Origin: Nocardia terrae
GTDB lineage: Bacteria; Actinomycetota; Actinomycetes; Mycobacteriales; Mycobacteriaceae
Direction: 5' to 3'
Length of the DNA: 64,000 nt
NCBI RefSeq assembly: GCF_009760405.1
Contig: NZ_WRPP01000004.1
Span: 248,001 to 312,000, forward strand
Part shown: in pieces, positions 41,621 through 50,300 of the stretch
How the letters are laid out: each line of letters starts with the position of its first letter
Position numbering within the stretch: the stretch's first letter is position 1
The notes under the pieces: model-generated
Database searches by the model: none
What the model was told of the DNA's origin: nothing
What the model saw: the letters and a program-made list of their open reading frames with translations, nothing else
Position numbers and translations under genes: made by a program

Positions 41621-43266
41621 GACGCGATATTACGACGGGCGAAGTCGGCGATGCCCGGAACCTCGGCGTCGGCCCGATCGGTCATCCAGTCCCGCAAGAC
41701 CTTCGTGGCCTGCACGTCGTCCTCGTTGTATTCCAGGATGCGGGTGCGCTGGGACAGGTCCGGCTCGCCGCCGTCGTAGGCGACGGCCAGGCGGTACCAG
41801 GCCATGGACGCCTCGCCGCCCGCTTCCGCGTCACGCCAATGGAATCCGGCGACCGGCGCGATCTTCTTGAGGCCCTTGCCGTTCGGGCAGATGAACTGCT
41901 CCGACACCGCCTGGAACATGTCCACCCACTGTGGGCCGTCCACGAACTGCTGCACCTGGCGCTCGGTGGGGATGCCGGGGCGGCCCGCGAAACGGCGGGC
42001 CGACTCGTAGAGCCACTTGTCCTCGGCGGTGCGGGAATAGCAATAGGCGGCAAAGGATTTGCCGTCGGCGGCGGCCTGGGCGCGGATCTCCATGAGCCAG
42101 GTCCAGAACTCGGCGAAGGAACGGCCCTCGTCCTCGGTGGGCAGCGGATCCCAGGTGACGAAGGGGCGGTAGACGCCGTCGAGCAGGGTGCCCCACAGGT
42201 AGGCGCCGTGCTCCTGGAAGCTCTCCAGGTCCACGTCCACCTCGACATCCGCGCGGGTGACGCGCACCCGGTCGACCCGGCGGACCAGGGGCGCGCCGGT
42301 GGCCCACGCGCGGGCGGTGACCACGGTCTCGGTGAAGGGCTCGTACTGCCAGTCGTCGGGTTCGTCGCCGCTCCAGGCGGCCAGATCGTCGATGGTCTCG
42401 ACACCGTGGCGGCGCAAGGTCTCCGCGCGCGAACCCGGGGCCACCAGGCTCACGTCGCGATGCTCGGCCAGCCACTGCTCACAGCTGCGGCCGCCCTCCT
42501 CGGGCGCCCGGCTCCACCACGGGCACTGCCGGCACTCGGGGACTTTCGAAGGGACCGTGGGGAGTTCACCGCGCACCACCGCGATACGGTCGGCGTAGCG
42601 GACGTCGTAGTCGTCCAGGATCGGACCGAGATCGTGCACCAGGACGCGGTCGAAGTGGTAGCCGATCGCGCCGCCCACCAGCGCCGGGCCGGCCAGGCCG
42701 TGCCGCTGCAACATGCGGTAGAGATGCGCCAGGCGCTGCTGGTCGCGCGGCTGCGGGCGGGTCCGGACGTGCTTGTCCGGCTTCGGATTCCAGTCGAAGA
42801 GGTCGCTGGTCGTCGGGTGGTAGTCGGCCGGGTCGGGCTGGCGCGGATCGGTCACCTTGTGGTTCACCACGATGACCGGGATGTACCCGCCGCGATCGGT
42901 GTCGCGCCAAAGGATTTCGCACCCGCCGCGGCGGCCGGTGTCGGCCTCCTGCGGAAGCAGCCCGCCCCAGATGCGTTCGGCCCCGGCCTCCATGGCGGCC
43001 ACGGTGGCCGCGGCCCGCTGGGTCGCGGGCTGTTTCGGATCGATGACCGTCCAGCGTTCGGGCGCGGCCCCAACCAGCGTGTCCCGCACATGCAATCGAT
43101 GCGCCGCCGCGGCTTCCCGCCGCTGCTGCACGCCGGCGTCCTCGGCTACACCGGTCAACACGCCCGGATGGGTGGCGTCCAGATGAAGCCGGTGCCGACA
43201 TCCGATCAGCGAACGCGCGTCGAGAAACGCAGCCCGCTCGCCATGGTCACCGATGCCCGAATACAC
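41617..43266 (-). CDS. TM0106-family RecB-like nuclease
   Basis: About 549 residues, of the TM0106 family: a RecB/Cas4-like nuclease domain joined to an RNase H-fold (predicted 3'-5' exonuclease) C-terminal part. Cysteines in PECRQCPWW and SCEQW, with an upstream CRHR, may bind an Fe-S cluster as in Cas4-type nucleases. The C-terminal half ends with LEYNEDDVQATKVLRDW, a typical DEDD-like exonuclease motif. The start is unsure: I give the GTG at 43266 just before YSGIGDHG; an ATG at 43320 would add 18 residues. Role in DNA repair is inferred. It is co-translated with htpG. Confidence 0.82.
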   Translation of the reverse strand: MYSGIGDHGERAAFLDARSLIGCRHRLHLDATHPGVLTGVAEDAGVQQRREAAAAHRLHVRDTLVGAAPERWTVIDPKQPATQRAAATVAAMEAGAERIWGGLLPQEADTGRRGGCEILWRDTDRGGYIPVIVVNHKVTDPRQPDPADYHPTTSDLFDWNPKPDKHVRTRPQPRDQQRLAHLYRMLQRHGLAGPALVGGAIGYHFDRVLVHDLGPILDDYDVRYADRIAVVRGELPTVPSKVPECRQCPWWSRAPEEGGRSCEQWLAEHRDVSLVAPGSRAETLRRHGVETIDDLAAWSGDEPDDWQYEPFTETVVTARAWATGAPLVRRVDRVRVTRADVEVDVDLESFQEHGAYLWGTLLDGVYRPFVTWDPLPTEDEGRSFAEFWTWLMEIRAQAAADGKSFAAYCYSRTAEDKWLYESARRFAGRPGIPTERQVQQFVDGPQWVDMFQAVSEQFICPNGKGLKKIAPVAGFHWRDAEAGGEASMAWYRLAVAYDGGEPDLSQRTRILEYNEDDVQATKVLRDWMTDRADAEVPGIADFARRNIAS

Positions 43267-43476
43267 GCCAGTCAGTATGGCCCGAACCTCTGACAGGGGC
43301 GTCGGCCCGCCCCGTCTCATCACTTGGGCGCGCCACGATGTGGCACCAAAACCGCCGGGCGCTCACTGCTCCGCGAGCCCACCCGTTAGGGTGATTCGCA
43401 AACTGTGTTTCATGGGCGGACAGGCAAACCCCCGGCCCTGTGCTGCCATGGCGAACCAGCATGACGGAGGCCATTT

Positions 43477-44115
43477 ATGGGGTTGTTCGGCAAGCGCAAG
43501 AAGAAGGTGAGCCGCCGCGCCGAGGCGAAAGCCCTCAAGCACAAGGCCGGTATGGAGGCCAAGCTCGGCGCGCGCAACGAGCGCAAGAAGAACCGCGCCG
43601 AGGTGCGCACGCAGAAGCAGGTCGCCAAGGCCGAGATCGCCAAGCTGCAGGCCGAGGAGAAGGCGGCGAACAAGATCGCCGCCCGCGCCGAGCGGGATGT
43701 GTTCAGCACGGCCTCGGTCAAGAAGTACCTGGGCGTGGCGCGCATCCTGGTGCCGGTGCTGGCGCCGCTGGCCTACCGCGGCGCGACCTTCGTGCGCGGG
43801 CAGCTCGACACCCGCCGCGCGCAGCAACTGGGTGTCGGACTCGATCAGCTCGGCGAGTTCTCCGGTCCGGGCGCGAAGCTGCAGGCGCGCATCGCCAGCG
43901 CCGAGACCACGCTCTCGGAGATCGAGAAGAAGAACTCCGACGCCGAGACCGGGAAGTTCGTGGCCGCGAGCCGCGACCGCCTCGACAGCCTGTCCGCGGC
44001 CACCCGCACCGCGGCCCAGATGCCGGTGCAGCGCCGCCGCGCCGTGCACGCCTCCATCTCGAACGAGCTCTCCGGTCTCGAGGCCGACGTGCTCGCCCGT
44101 CTCGGCGTGAACTGA
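43477..44115 (+). CDS. DUF6474 family protein
   Basis: A 212-residue, very basic protein. The first 90 residues are a lysine/arginine/alanine-rich helix likely to form a coiled coil (GKRKKKVSRRAEAKALKHK onwards). A hydrophobic segment follows (YLGVARILVPVLAPLAYRGATFV), then a helical C-terminal half. The family (DUF6474) is limited to actinobacteria; function unknown. It is divergent from the nuclease gene and seven bases upstream of a small membrane protein gene, so it heads a likely operon. Confidence 0.78.
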   Translation: MGLFGKRKKKVSRRAEAKALKHKAGMEAKLGARNERKKNRAEVRTQKQVAKAEIAKLQAEEKAANKIAARAERDVFSTASVKKYLGVARILVPVLAPLAYRGATFVRGQLDTRRAQQLGVGLDQLGEFSGPGAKLQARIASAETTLSEIEKKNSDAETGKFVAASRDRLDSLSAATRTAAQMPVQRRRAVHASISNELSGLEADVLARLGVN

Positions 44116-44122
44116 GTACCCC

Positions 44123-44623
44123 ATGAGCTCGGTGCGCGGCGGACTGGCAGGTGTCGCCATGGCGACCCTGGCGGTCGGCGCGCACGGGTTCGCGGGCGGC
44201 GGCTATCCCGAGTCCTCGGGCGTGATGCTGCTGGTACTGGTGACGGCCGCGCTCGGCGCGCTGGCCGCCGCCCTCCGCCCGCGCGCCACGCTGCCCGCTC
44301 TCATGCTGCTGGGCCAGCCGCTGTGCCACATCGCGCTGAGCGGGCTGGTGCAGCACGGACATCCCGCGCACGCAATGGAATTCGCCGGTCACGGCCCGAT
44401 GGCGATCGCGCACGCGGTGGCCGCCCTGGGCTGTGCCGGGCTGATCCTGATCGTCGAGCGGCTCTACGAACTGATCTCGCACGCGGTCCGGGTGGTGCTC
44501 ACCCGACCGGCGGGACTTCCGGTCTGCGGCGCGCTCCCGCGCCGGCCGCGCTCGACCTCGACCCCGAAAACCCTTCTCGCACTGGGCGCGATCGGACCGC
44601 GCGCGCCACCGGTTACGGCGTAA
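44123..44623 (+). CDS. hypothetical membrane protein, upstream of copper genes
   Basis: A 166-residue protein with about four hydrophobic helices in the first 120 residues and a proline/arginine-rich tail. It contains several histidines at helix borders (GAHGF, LCHIAL, QHGHPAHAMEFAGHGPMAIAHAV), a pattern suited to metal binding. No family recognised. It stands seven bases after the DUF6474 gene and 52 bases before the YcnI gene, so it may belong to the copper cassette. Confidence 0.65.
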   Translation: MSSVRGGLAGVAMATLAVGAHGFAGGGYPESSGVMLLVLVTAALGALAAALRPRATLPALMLLGQPLCHIALSGLVQHGHPAHAMEFAGHGPMAIAHAVAALGCAGLILIVERLYELISHAVRVVLTRPAGLPVCGALPRRPRSTSTPKTLLALGAIGPRAPPVTA

Positions 44624-44675
44624 CCCCTGCCCCTAACTCCCCCGTAACCATTGTCAGAGAAGGCAATCCCCTTTC

Positions 44676-45329
44676 ATGAACACCTCTCTTTCGCGTGCCC
44701 TCGTCACGTCCGCGGCCGCGTCCGGGCTGCTGCTGGTCGGCACCGGCGTCGCCTCCGCACACGTCGCCGTGGACGCCCCCGGCGCGAGCCAGGGCGGCTA
44801 CACCGTCGCCACCTTCCGGGTGCCGGACGAGTCCGACGCCGCCTCGACCACCAAAGTCTCGGTGGCGCTGCCGAATCTGAAGAGCGCCCGCACCGAGGCG
44901 ATGGCGGGCTGGACCTCCAGCGTCGAGAAGAACGCCCAGGGCGACATCGTCTCGGTCACCTGGACCGCCAACCCGGGTAACCCCGGTGTGGCCCCCGGCC
45001 AGTTCCAGCGCTTCGCGGTCTCGGTGGGCCCGCTGCCCAAGCAGGAGAAGGTCAGCTTCAACGCGACCCAGACCTACAGCGACGGCAAGGTCGTCGAATG
45101 GAACCAGCCGATGAACGCGGACGGCAGCGAACCCGAGCACCCCGCGCCCGAGCTCACCCTGGCCAAGAGCAACGGCGGCGATGACGACGCCCCCGCCGCC
45201 GCGGACGCCAAGAGCGACAAGGGCGGCACCGACAACACCGCCCGCTGGCTCGGCGGCGTCGGCCTGGCGCTGGGCGCACTCGGTGCGGCCCTGGGCCTGG
45301 GCAGTGTCCTCCGAGGACGTCGGTCGTGA
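44676..45329 (+). CDS. YcnI-family (DUF1775) copper-binding exported protein
   Basis: A 217-residue protein with a signal peptide (cleavage after ASA), so the mature chain begins with histidine (HVAVDAPG). The N-terminal His, a downstream glutamate (VPDES) and tryptophan (GWTSSVE) fit the monohistidine copper site known for YcnI. A flexible acidic linker leads to a C-terminal membrane helix (ARWLGGVGLALGALGAALG). It is followed by CopC and CopD genes with overlaps, forming a copper-handling unit. It probably holds copper at the outer face of the membrane. Confidence 0.88.
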   Translation: MNTSLSRALVTSAAASGLLLVGTGVASAHVAVDAPGASQGGYTVATFRVPDESDAASTTKVSVALPNLKSARTEAMAGWTSSVEKNAQGDIVSVTWTANPGNPGVAPGQFQRFAVSVGPLPKQEKVSFNATQTYSDGKVVEWNQPMNADGSEPEHPAPELTLAKSNGGDDDAPAAADAKSDKGGTDNTARWLGGVGLALGALGAALGLGSVLRGRRS

Positions 45330-45862
45330 TCCGCAAACTGCTGACCGCCCTGGTGACCGGCCTGCTGGTCGCCGGATTCGCGCTGCTGAGCGGCGGTGTC
45401 GCCGACGCGCACTCCGCACCCATCGGTTCCAGCCCGGAGAACGGCTCGTCGATCGACGCCTCGCCGGCGTCGGTGAGCATCACCTTCAACGAGAACCTGC
45501 AGCCCGCCTACCCGTCCATGACGGTCACCGGGCCGGACGGCAACCTGTGGTCCAAGGGGCAGCCCAAGGTGGAGGGGCCGACGATCAGCGTCGAGGTCGG
45601 TGAGCTCGGCCCGGTCGGCGAGTACACCATCGCCTACCGCGTGACCTCCGCGGACGGGCACCCGGTCAGCGGCAAGCGCACCTTCACCCTGACCAAGGCG
45701 GGCAATGGAACTCCCGGCCCCAAGGCCGACGCCAATGCCAAGTCCGGCGGCTCCGACGGCGGCGGCGTGCCGCTGTGGGTGTTCGTCGTGGGCGCGATCG
45801 TCCTGTTCGGCGGCGGCCTGGCCTTCGCCCTGTTCGGTGGAAGAGGCAAGCAGCGCAAGTGA
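45326..45862 (+). CDS. copC: CopC-domain copper resistance protein
   Basis: A 178-residue exported protein: signal peptide ending ADA, mature N-terminus HSAPIGSSPENG, then the CopC beta-sandwich with FNENLQPAYPSM and SADGHPVSG. The first histidine and the one in DGHP are the Cu(II) ligands of this fold. A glycine-rich linker and a C-terminal helix (WVFVVGAIVLFGGGLAFALF) tether it to the membrane. GTG start overlaps the YcnI stop; its own stop overlaps the CopD start. Confidence 0.9.
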   Translation: MIRKLLTALVTGLLVAGFALLSGGVADAHSAPIGSSPENGSSIDASPASVSITFNENLQPAYPSMTVTGPDGNLWSKGQPKVEGPTISVEVGELGPVGEYTIAYRVTSADGHPVSGKRTFTLTKAGNGTPGPKADANAKSGGSDGGGVPLWVFVVGAIVLFGGGLAFALFGGRGKQRK

Positions 45863-46827
45863 ATCGGCCCGACCGCACCGATCGTCGCCGAGAGCGCGGG
45901 ACGACCGGCGGTAGCAGCTCACCCAGATGGCTACTGCTGCTGGTCATCCCGGTCGCGCTCGACGGTGCGGCGCTGGCCTGGATATTGGCGGGCAATGATC
46001 CGGTGCAGGCCGAGGCGCCGATCCGGGTCATGGCCGACTGCGCGGGCGCGAGCGTGCTCGGGCTGGCCGCGCTGCCCCGGCTGTCGGACCGGCTGACACC
46101 GCGCTGGCGGCTGCTCACCCTGCTGGCCGCCGTCTGGGCGGCAATGGAATTCGGCATGCTGGTGCTGGAGGCCGCCGAGGTGCAAGGGGTCGCGGAGCAG
46201 CGGATGAGCGCCGCCCAGTTCGGCGACTTCCTCACCCAGGTGAGTGGCGGGCAGATCGGCATCGCGATCCTCATCGGGTGCGGTGCGGTCGCGATCTACA
46301 GCGCCTTCGGTTTTCGCAATCCGGATCGCGCCGCCGCCGACCTGGTGCTGGTGTTCACCGCGGTCACGCTGGCCCTGCGGCCGATCACCGGGCACATGTC
46401 GCAGCAGACGCTGGGCTCGGTGCTGGCGGCGGTGCACGCGCTGGCGGCCGCGGCCTGGTTCGGGCTGCTGCTGGCGCTGGCGCTGACCGTGCGCACCCGG
46501 GGCGAATGGGCGACGCTGCTGCCCCGGTACTCGAATTGGGCGCTGCCGCTGGTGGTTACGGTGCTGGTGACCGGGGTGATCAACGGGCTGGTCCGGATCG
46601 GTGGGGTGGCTCCGCTGGTCGAGACCGGCTACGGGCGCATCCTGCTGGCGAAGACGATCCTGCTCTGTGTCCTGGTCGCCTTGGGCTGGTGGTGGCGGCG
46701 CAGCTGGGTGCCCAAGGTCGCCGATCATCGCATGAACGCGGACGCCTCGCTGCGCCGTGCGATTGTGGAAGTGCTGGTGATGGCGCTAGTCTTCGGGCTG
46801 GCCGGAACGCTGGCCATCACCGCGTGA
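45859..46827 (+). CDS. copD: CopD-family copper transport membrane protein
   Basis: A 322-residue membrane protein with eight to nine helices and the CopD domain in its C-terminal half. Histidines at helix ends (RPITGHMSQQT, VLAAVHALAAAAWFG) are candidate copper ligands. It starts with a GTG that overlaps the CopC stop (GTGA). CopD is thought to move copper across the membrane in partnership with CopC. No copper-sensing regulator gene is next to it. Confidence 0.87.
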   Translation: MNRPDRTDRRRERGTTGGSSSPRWLLLLVIPVALDGAALAWILAGNDPVQAEAPIRVMADCAGASVLGLAALPRLSDRLTPRWRLLTLLAAVWAAMEFGMLVLEAAEVQGVAEQRMSAAQFGDFLTQVSGGQIGIAILIGCGAVAIYSAFGFRNPDRAAADLVLVFTAVTLALRPITGHMSQQTLGSVLAAVHALAAAAWFGLLLALALTVRTRGEWATLLPRYSNWALPLVVTVLVTGVINGLVRIGGVAPLVETGYGRILLAKTILLCVLVALGWWWRRSWVPKVADHRMNADASLRRAIVEVLVMALVFGLAGTLAITA

Positions 46828-46900
46828 GTCGATCGGGTCGTCCCGAATCCGCGTGTGCCGCCTCATAGATGGCATGCATCACAAGATCTGCAGGCAAAAC

Positions 46901-46914
46901 TAGAACCCGTTACA
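46901..46914. promoter_or_regulatory. KstR-like operator
   Basis: TAGAACCCGTTACA fits every fixed position of the KstR consensus TnnAACnnGTTnnA (as I recall it for the mycobacterial sterol regulator). It overlaps the predicted -10 element (TACAGT, 46911-46916) of the SRPBCC gene. Confidence 0.55.
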
Positions 46915-46923
46915 GTTGCGCGC

Positions 46924-47385
46924 ATGACCGAAGTCAAGATCGTCGCGGACTGCGCCGCCTCGGCCGAATCGGCCTTCGCCTACGTCAACGACTACCAGCA
47001 CCTGCCCAAGTTCATCAATGAGATCAGCGCCTTCACCCCGCTGACCGACCAGGTCGAGGGCGTGGGCGCCACCTTCGACGGCACCATCCAGCTGGGCCCG
47101 ATCACCCTGCACTCCACCATCGAGATCGTCCGGCACGAGCCCGGCTACGCCATCGGCGTGAAGTCCATCAAGGGCTTCGAGATCGAATCCACCTTCCTGT
47201 TCCACGACAAGGGCGACGAGTCCTGCACCATCGACGCCATCGTGGACTACCGGGTCCCCGGCGGCCTCGCGGGCAAGATCCTCGGCAAGACCATCGAGCC
47301 GTTCGTGAAGCTCGCCGTGAAGAGCTCGACCCATCACCTGGTCACCCAGGTCTCGGCCTTCCACACCACCCGCACCAACGCGTAG
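46924..47385 (+). CDS. SRPBCC-family protein (polyketide cyclase/START-like)
   Basis: A 153-residue single-domain protein with the helix-grip fold used for binding hydrophobic ligands: long N-terminal strand (TEVKIVADCAASAESAFAYV), helix, seven strands and the C-terminal helix (LAVKSSTHHLVTQVSAF). No ribosome binding site is seen; TACAGT ends eight bases before the ATG, so the mRNA is probably leaderless. A KstR-like site overlaps that -10 element, which suggests a link to sterol or lipid metabolism. Ligand unknown. Confidence 0.85.
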   Translation: MTEVKIVADCAASAESAFAYVNDYQHLPKFINEISAFTPLTDQVEGVGATFDGTIQLGPITLHSTIEIVRHEPGYAIGVKSIKGFEIESTFLFHDKGDESCTIDAIVDYRVPGGLAGKILGKTIEPFVKLAVKSSTHHLVTQVSAFHTTRTNA

Positions 47386-47420
47386 CCCGACTCTCGGGGA
47401 CTCACGCCTCCACCTCCCAG

Positions 47421-47450
47421 CGGCTGGGGCTTCGCCCCCGAACCCCCAGG
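47421..47450 (+). repeat. GC-rich terminator-like repeat (copy B)
   Basis: CTGGGGCTTCGCCCCCGAACCCCCAG contains a GGGGC-TTC-GCCCC hairpin and a larger CTGGGG/CCCCCAG pairing. It lies 30-60 bases after the SRPBCC stop and resembles the copies near 38988 and 51330. Confidence 0.5.
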
Positions 47451-47539
47451 AGCATTGGAAGGCTGATGCGTCCGGGGTCGTCAGTGCCGCCGACCCCCCG
47501 CGGTTGATCCGCACTCCCCCACCCGGGATCCTTGGGCAC

Positions 47540-47920
47540 ATGCCCGAACGCACCTCACCGACTCCGCTGCAGCGACTCGGCTATATCTGCGGCCGGACGC
47601 TCCCGGCGTCGATGTCGGACTGGGTGCTGAACGATCTGACCGGTCCCGGCGCGACCCGCCGCTATCTGCTGCGGATCCTGATCCCGATCATTCCGGTGCT
47701 GTGCCTGTTCCTGCTGATCCCGGGCCCGCTCTGGATGGGCGCGGCGATGATGGCGCTGTTGTACCTGCCGCTCATCTACTTCACCGCGGCACTCACCTAC
47801 GTGTTCCGGCGCAACCGGCTCATCAAGCACGGCCTCGATCCCGCGCTCGCCGACGCCGACCGCCGCGCCCGCGAAGCCGCCGACCGCGCCGCCTACGAAC
47901 AGCGCCACGGACGCGGCTGA
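47540..47920 (+). CDS. DUF5313 family membrane protein
   Basis: A 126-residue actinobacterial protein: a conserved N-terminal stretch (PLQRLGYICGRTLPASMSDWVLNDLTGPGATRR), two membrane helices (about residues 45-88) and a charged helical C-terminus. The ATG at 47540 was chosen at the start of the conserved part. Function of the family is unknown. It is convergent with the kinase gene that ends 20 bases beyond. Confidence 0.8.
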   Translation: MPERTSPTPLQRLGYICGRTLPASMSDWVLNDLTGPGATRRYLLRILIPIIPVLCLFLLIPGPLWMGAAMMALLYLPLIYFTAALTYVFRRNRLIKHGLDPALADADRRAREAADRAAYEQRHGRG

Positions 47921-47940
47921 GCTCTCCGGAAGGGCCCCGG

Positions 47941-50148
47941 CTATTTCGAGACCGCGCGCTCGAAAGCCCGCAGGTCCGCTTCGGTTTGGCGGAACAGCCA
48001 GTAGTCACCGAGGAATCCCAGCACGCCCAGCACGCAGAGTCCGTAGATGGGAACCAGGACGAGAGAGACCTCCTCGGCGTTCAGGAATACCAGGCTGGAG
48101 ATGACGCCGACGAGCGGAATCGCCACGGCCACCGCGAGATAGCGGGTGCAGCGGCGGCTCAACGCTCGCAGCGCGTCGCGGTCGCGGGCCGTCTCACCGT
48201 GGGTGAGCAGGCGCGGATAGAAGCAGCGGACGACGAAGAAGGTCACCACGAAGAACGGGTAGGCGACCGAGATCGCACCCGAAACCAGCATCGTCGCTAT
48301 CAGATTCACGATGTGGCCGGGCGGCAGACCGGTGTACACGACCAGCCCGATGGCCGAGATCGCGGCGGCGAACACCCACCACGCGAAGGCCAGCAGAGCC
48401 ACCCGGTCGCCGTCGACGAGGGTGTCGCGGCGGGCCCGGGACAGGGTCACCGGATCGTAGGTCCGGCCGCGCCGCACTCCGCGCCACACGATGAAGGCAC
48501 GGCGGCACAGGTAGTTGGTGACCGCGATGGCCGTCGGAGTCGTGATCAGCGCAAGCACATTCCCGAGCACGCGTAAGCGGAACAGCTCCCCCTCCGAGAA
48601 CCACAGCGCCCACAGCCCGTGATTGTGCAGGTTGACGTAGGCCATGCCGAGCAGGTCGCCGAGCAGGCTCGCCATGGTGATCAAGGCCAGCAGCGACCAC
48701 GGTCCGACCCTTGCGCGCCAGCTGTTCTCGGGCGGATCGACCAGATCGCGGGCGCGCTGATCCAGGCACAGCTCCAGCTGCTGCGCCAGCGCCGCACCCG
48801 TGGGCCAGCGGTCCTCGCGGTCGGGGGCAAGGCATTTCAGCAGTACCCGGCGCAAGGTGGGCGGGCAGTCGGGCGGCAGTTCCTCGAAGTAGCGCGGTTC
48901 GATCGCGTGGCTGCGCAAGCGCAGCATGCGCTCGAGCGAGGACTCCGAATCGCCCGCGCGGCTCTCGTCGTCGAAGGGCCGGGAGCCGGTGAGCAGCTCC
49001 CACAGCACCACCCCGAGCGCGTAGATGTCGCTGCGACCGTCGAGATTCTCGGCGGTTTCCGACATTTGGGGATGACAGGCCGCCAGCTGCTCGGGCGACA
49101 TGTAGGCCAGCGACCCGCCGAAGTAGGCGAGCGGACTGGTGCCCGCGACGTGCAGGCTGAAAGAGATGTTGAAATCGGCCAGCTTCGGGCTGCCGTCGGC
49201 GGTGAGCAGCACATTGGCGGGCTTGATATCGCGGTGCAGCACCCCGTTGTCGGCCGCGTAGTCGAGCGCGCGGGCCAGCCGGCTGCCCAGCCAGGCAACG
49301 GTTTCGGGCCAGCTGCGCTCCGGCATGGCGGTGCGGGTGGCCGATTCGCCGGGAATCAGGCCGCCCTTGTCGCGCATGGCCGCGTCCACCGCCTCCAGCA
49401 GCAGCCCGCCGTCCCGCCGCTCCGGCGGCCGGGATCGCACCAGCGCCAGCACCTTCGACAGCGTGCCGCCCGGAAGGTACTGCATGTACAGCAGTTTCAG
49501 CTCCCGCTCGGCCAGCAGCCGCTGATCGAAGACGCGCACGATGTGCTCGTGGTCGAGCTGGGCCAGGGTCTCGGATTCGGTGCCGTGGTTCTGCGAGATC
49601 TTCACCGCCACCAGCCGCTGCATGGACCGCTGCCGGGCCAGGAACACCCGCGCGAACGCGCCGCTGCCCAGCTCGACCAGCAGGTCGAAATCGTCGACCC
49701 GGTCGCCGACCTCGATGCCCTCCAACGCGTGCTGGGCCTGCGGCCGGGCGATGAGGGTGCTGCGGTAGTCGCGCTCGGCCCATTCGGTGGCGGCGGCCTC
49801 GGTCGGATAGCAGCTCACGTCGAGGGCGAAGCCGGACCGGCGCAACGCGTGGAACTCCTCGTAGGCCAGGTCCGGAGGCAGTGGGCCGGACCGCAATTCG
49901 TCGAATTCGGCGCGATAGTCGGCCAGGCGCTTGGGGAAGTCGTAGCGGATCCAGCGGTATTCCAGGTCCACCTTGATCAGCTCGATGAGGGCCAGGCGCC
50001 GTACTTCGGCTGTGCGCGGCAGGAATTCGGCCAGGCGCGGCGGTGCGCCCGCGGCGTCCCAGGCGGCGGTGAAGCGTGCGATGGAGGAGGCCAGCACGGA
50101 GCGGGTCTCGTCGACCGCACCCGAGTCGATCGCCGGTTCCACACTCAT
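47941..50148 (-). CDS. transmembrane serine/threonine kinase with DFN motif
   Basis: A 735-residue kinase. Residues 1-150 form an uncharacterised N-terminal domain, the kinase domain covers about 153-460, and six membrane helices follow (about 495-725). Kinase motifs: GSGAFARVF (161-169), lysine K183, HRDIKPAN (305-312), and DFN at 325-327 instead of DFG; GGSLAYMSPEQ follows. Catalytic Asp307 and metal-binding Asp325 are intact, so activity is likely. There is no external PASTA or sensor domain; only short loops face outward. GGGAGGGG lies just before the ATG. Its signal and substrates are unknown. Confidence 0.88.
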   Translation of the reverse strand: MSVEPAIDSGAVDETRSVLASSIARFTAAWDAAGAPPRLAEFLPRTAEVRRLALIELIKVDLEYRWIRYDFPKRLADYRAEFDELRSGPLPPDLAYEEFHALRRSGFALDVSCYPTEAAATEWAERDYRSTLIARPQAQHALEGIEVGDRVDDFDLLVELGSGAFARVFLARQRSMQRLVAVKISQNHGTESETLAQLDHEHIVRVFDQRLLAERELKLLYMQYLPGGTLSKVLALVRSRPPERRDGGLLLEAVDAAMRDKGGLIPGESATRTAMPERSWPETVAWLGSRLARALDYAADNGVLHRDIKPANVLLTADGSPKLADFNISFSLHVAGTSPLAYFGGSLAYMSPEQLAACHPQMSETAENLDGRSDIYALGVVLWELLTGSRPFDDESRAGDSESSLERMLRLRSHAIEPRYFEELPPDCPPTLRRVLLKCLAPDREDRWPTGAALAQQLELCLDQRARDLVDPPENSWRARVGPWSLLALITMASLLGDLLGMAYVNLHNHGLWALWFSEGELFRLRVLGNVLALITTPTAIAVTNYLCRRAFIVWRGVRRGRTYDPVTLSRARRDTLVDGDRVALLAFAWWVFAAAISAIGLVVYTGLPPGHIVNLIATMLVSGAISVAYPFFVVTFFVVRCFYPRLLTHGETARDRDALRALSRRCTRYLAVAVAIPLVGVISSLVFLNAEEVSLVLVPIYGLCVLGVLGFLGDYWLFRQTEADLRAFERAVSK

Positions 50149-50300
50149 GTCCCCTCCCGATCCGGACTCATCGGGTGTGGCCAGTATGCGCCCACGAATC
50201 CGACTACACAGTTGATTAGTTCCTGTGTATAGATCGCTGGGCAAGGCCCGAGCGCATCGCCGACCCCCACACGGCCGGTCGCGGCCACTACAGTCGCGGT

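Noticed and set aside
39707..41779. A 690-codon rightward open frame across htpG
   Set aside because: Shadow of htpG; no start with a ribosome binding site and no family similarity.
48619..50232. A 537-codon rightward open frame across the kinase gene
   Set aside because: Shadow of the kinase; alanine/glutamine/glycine-rich without motifs.
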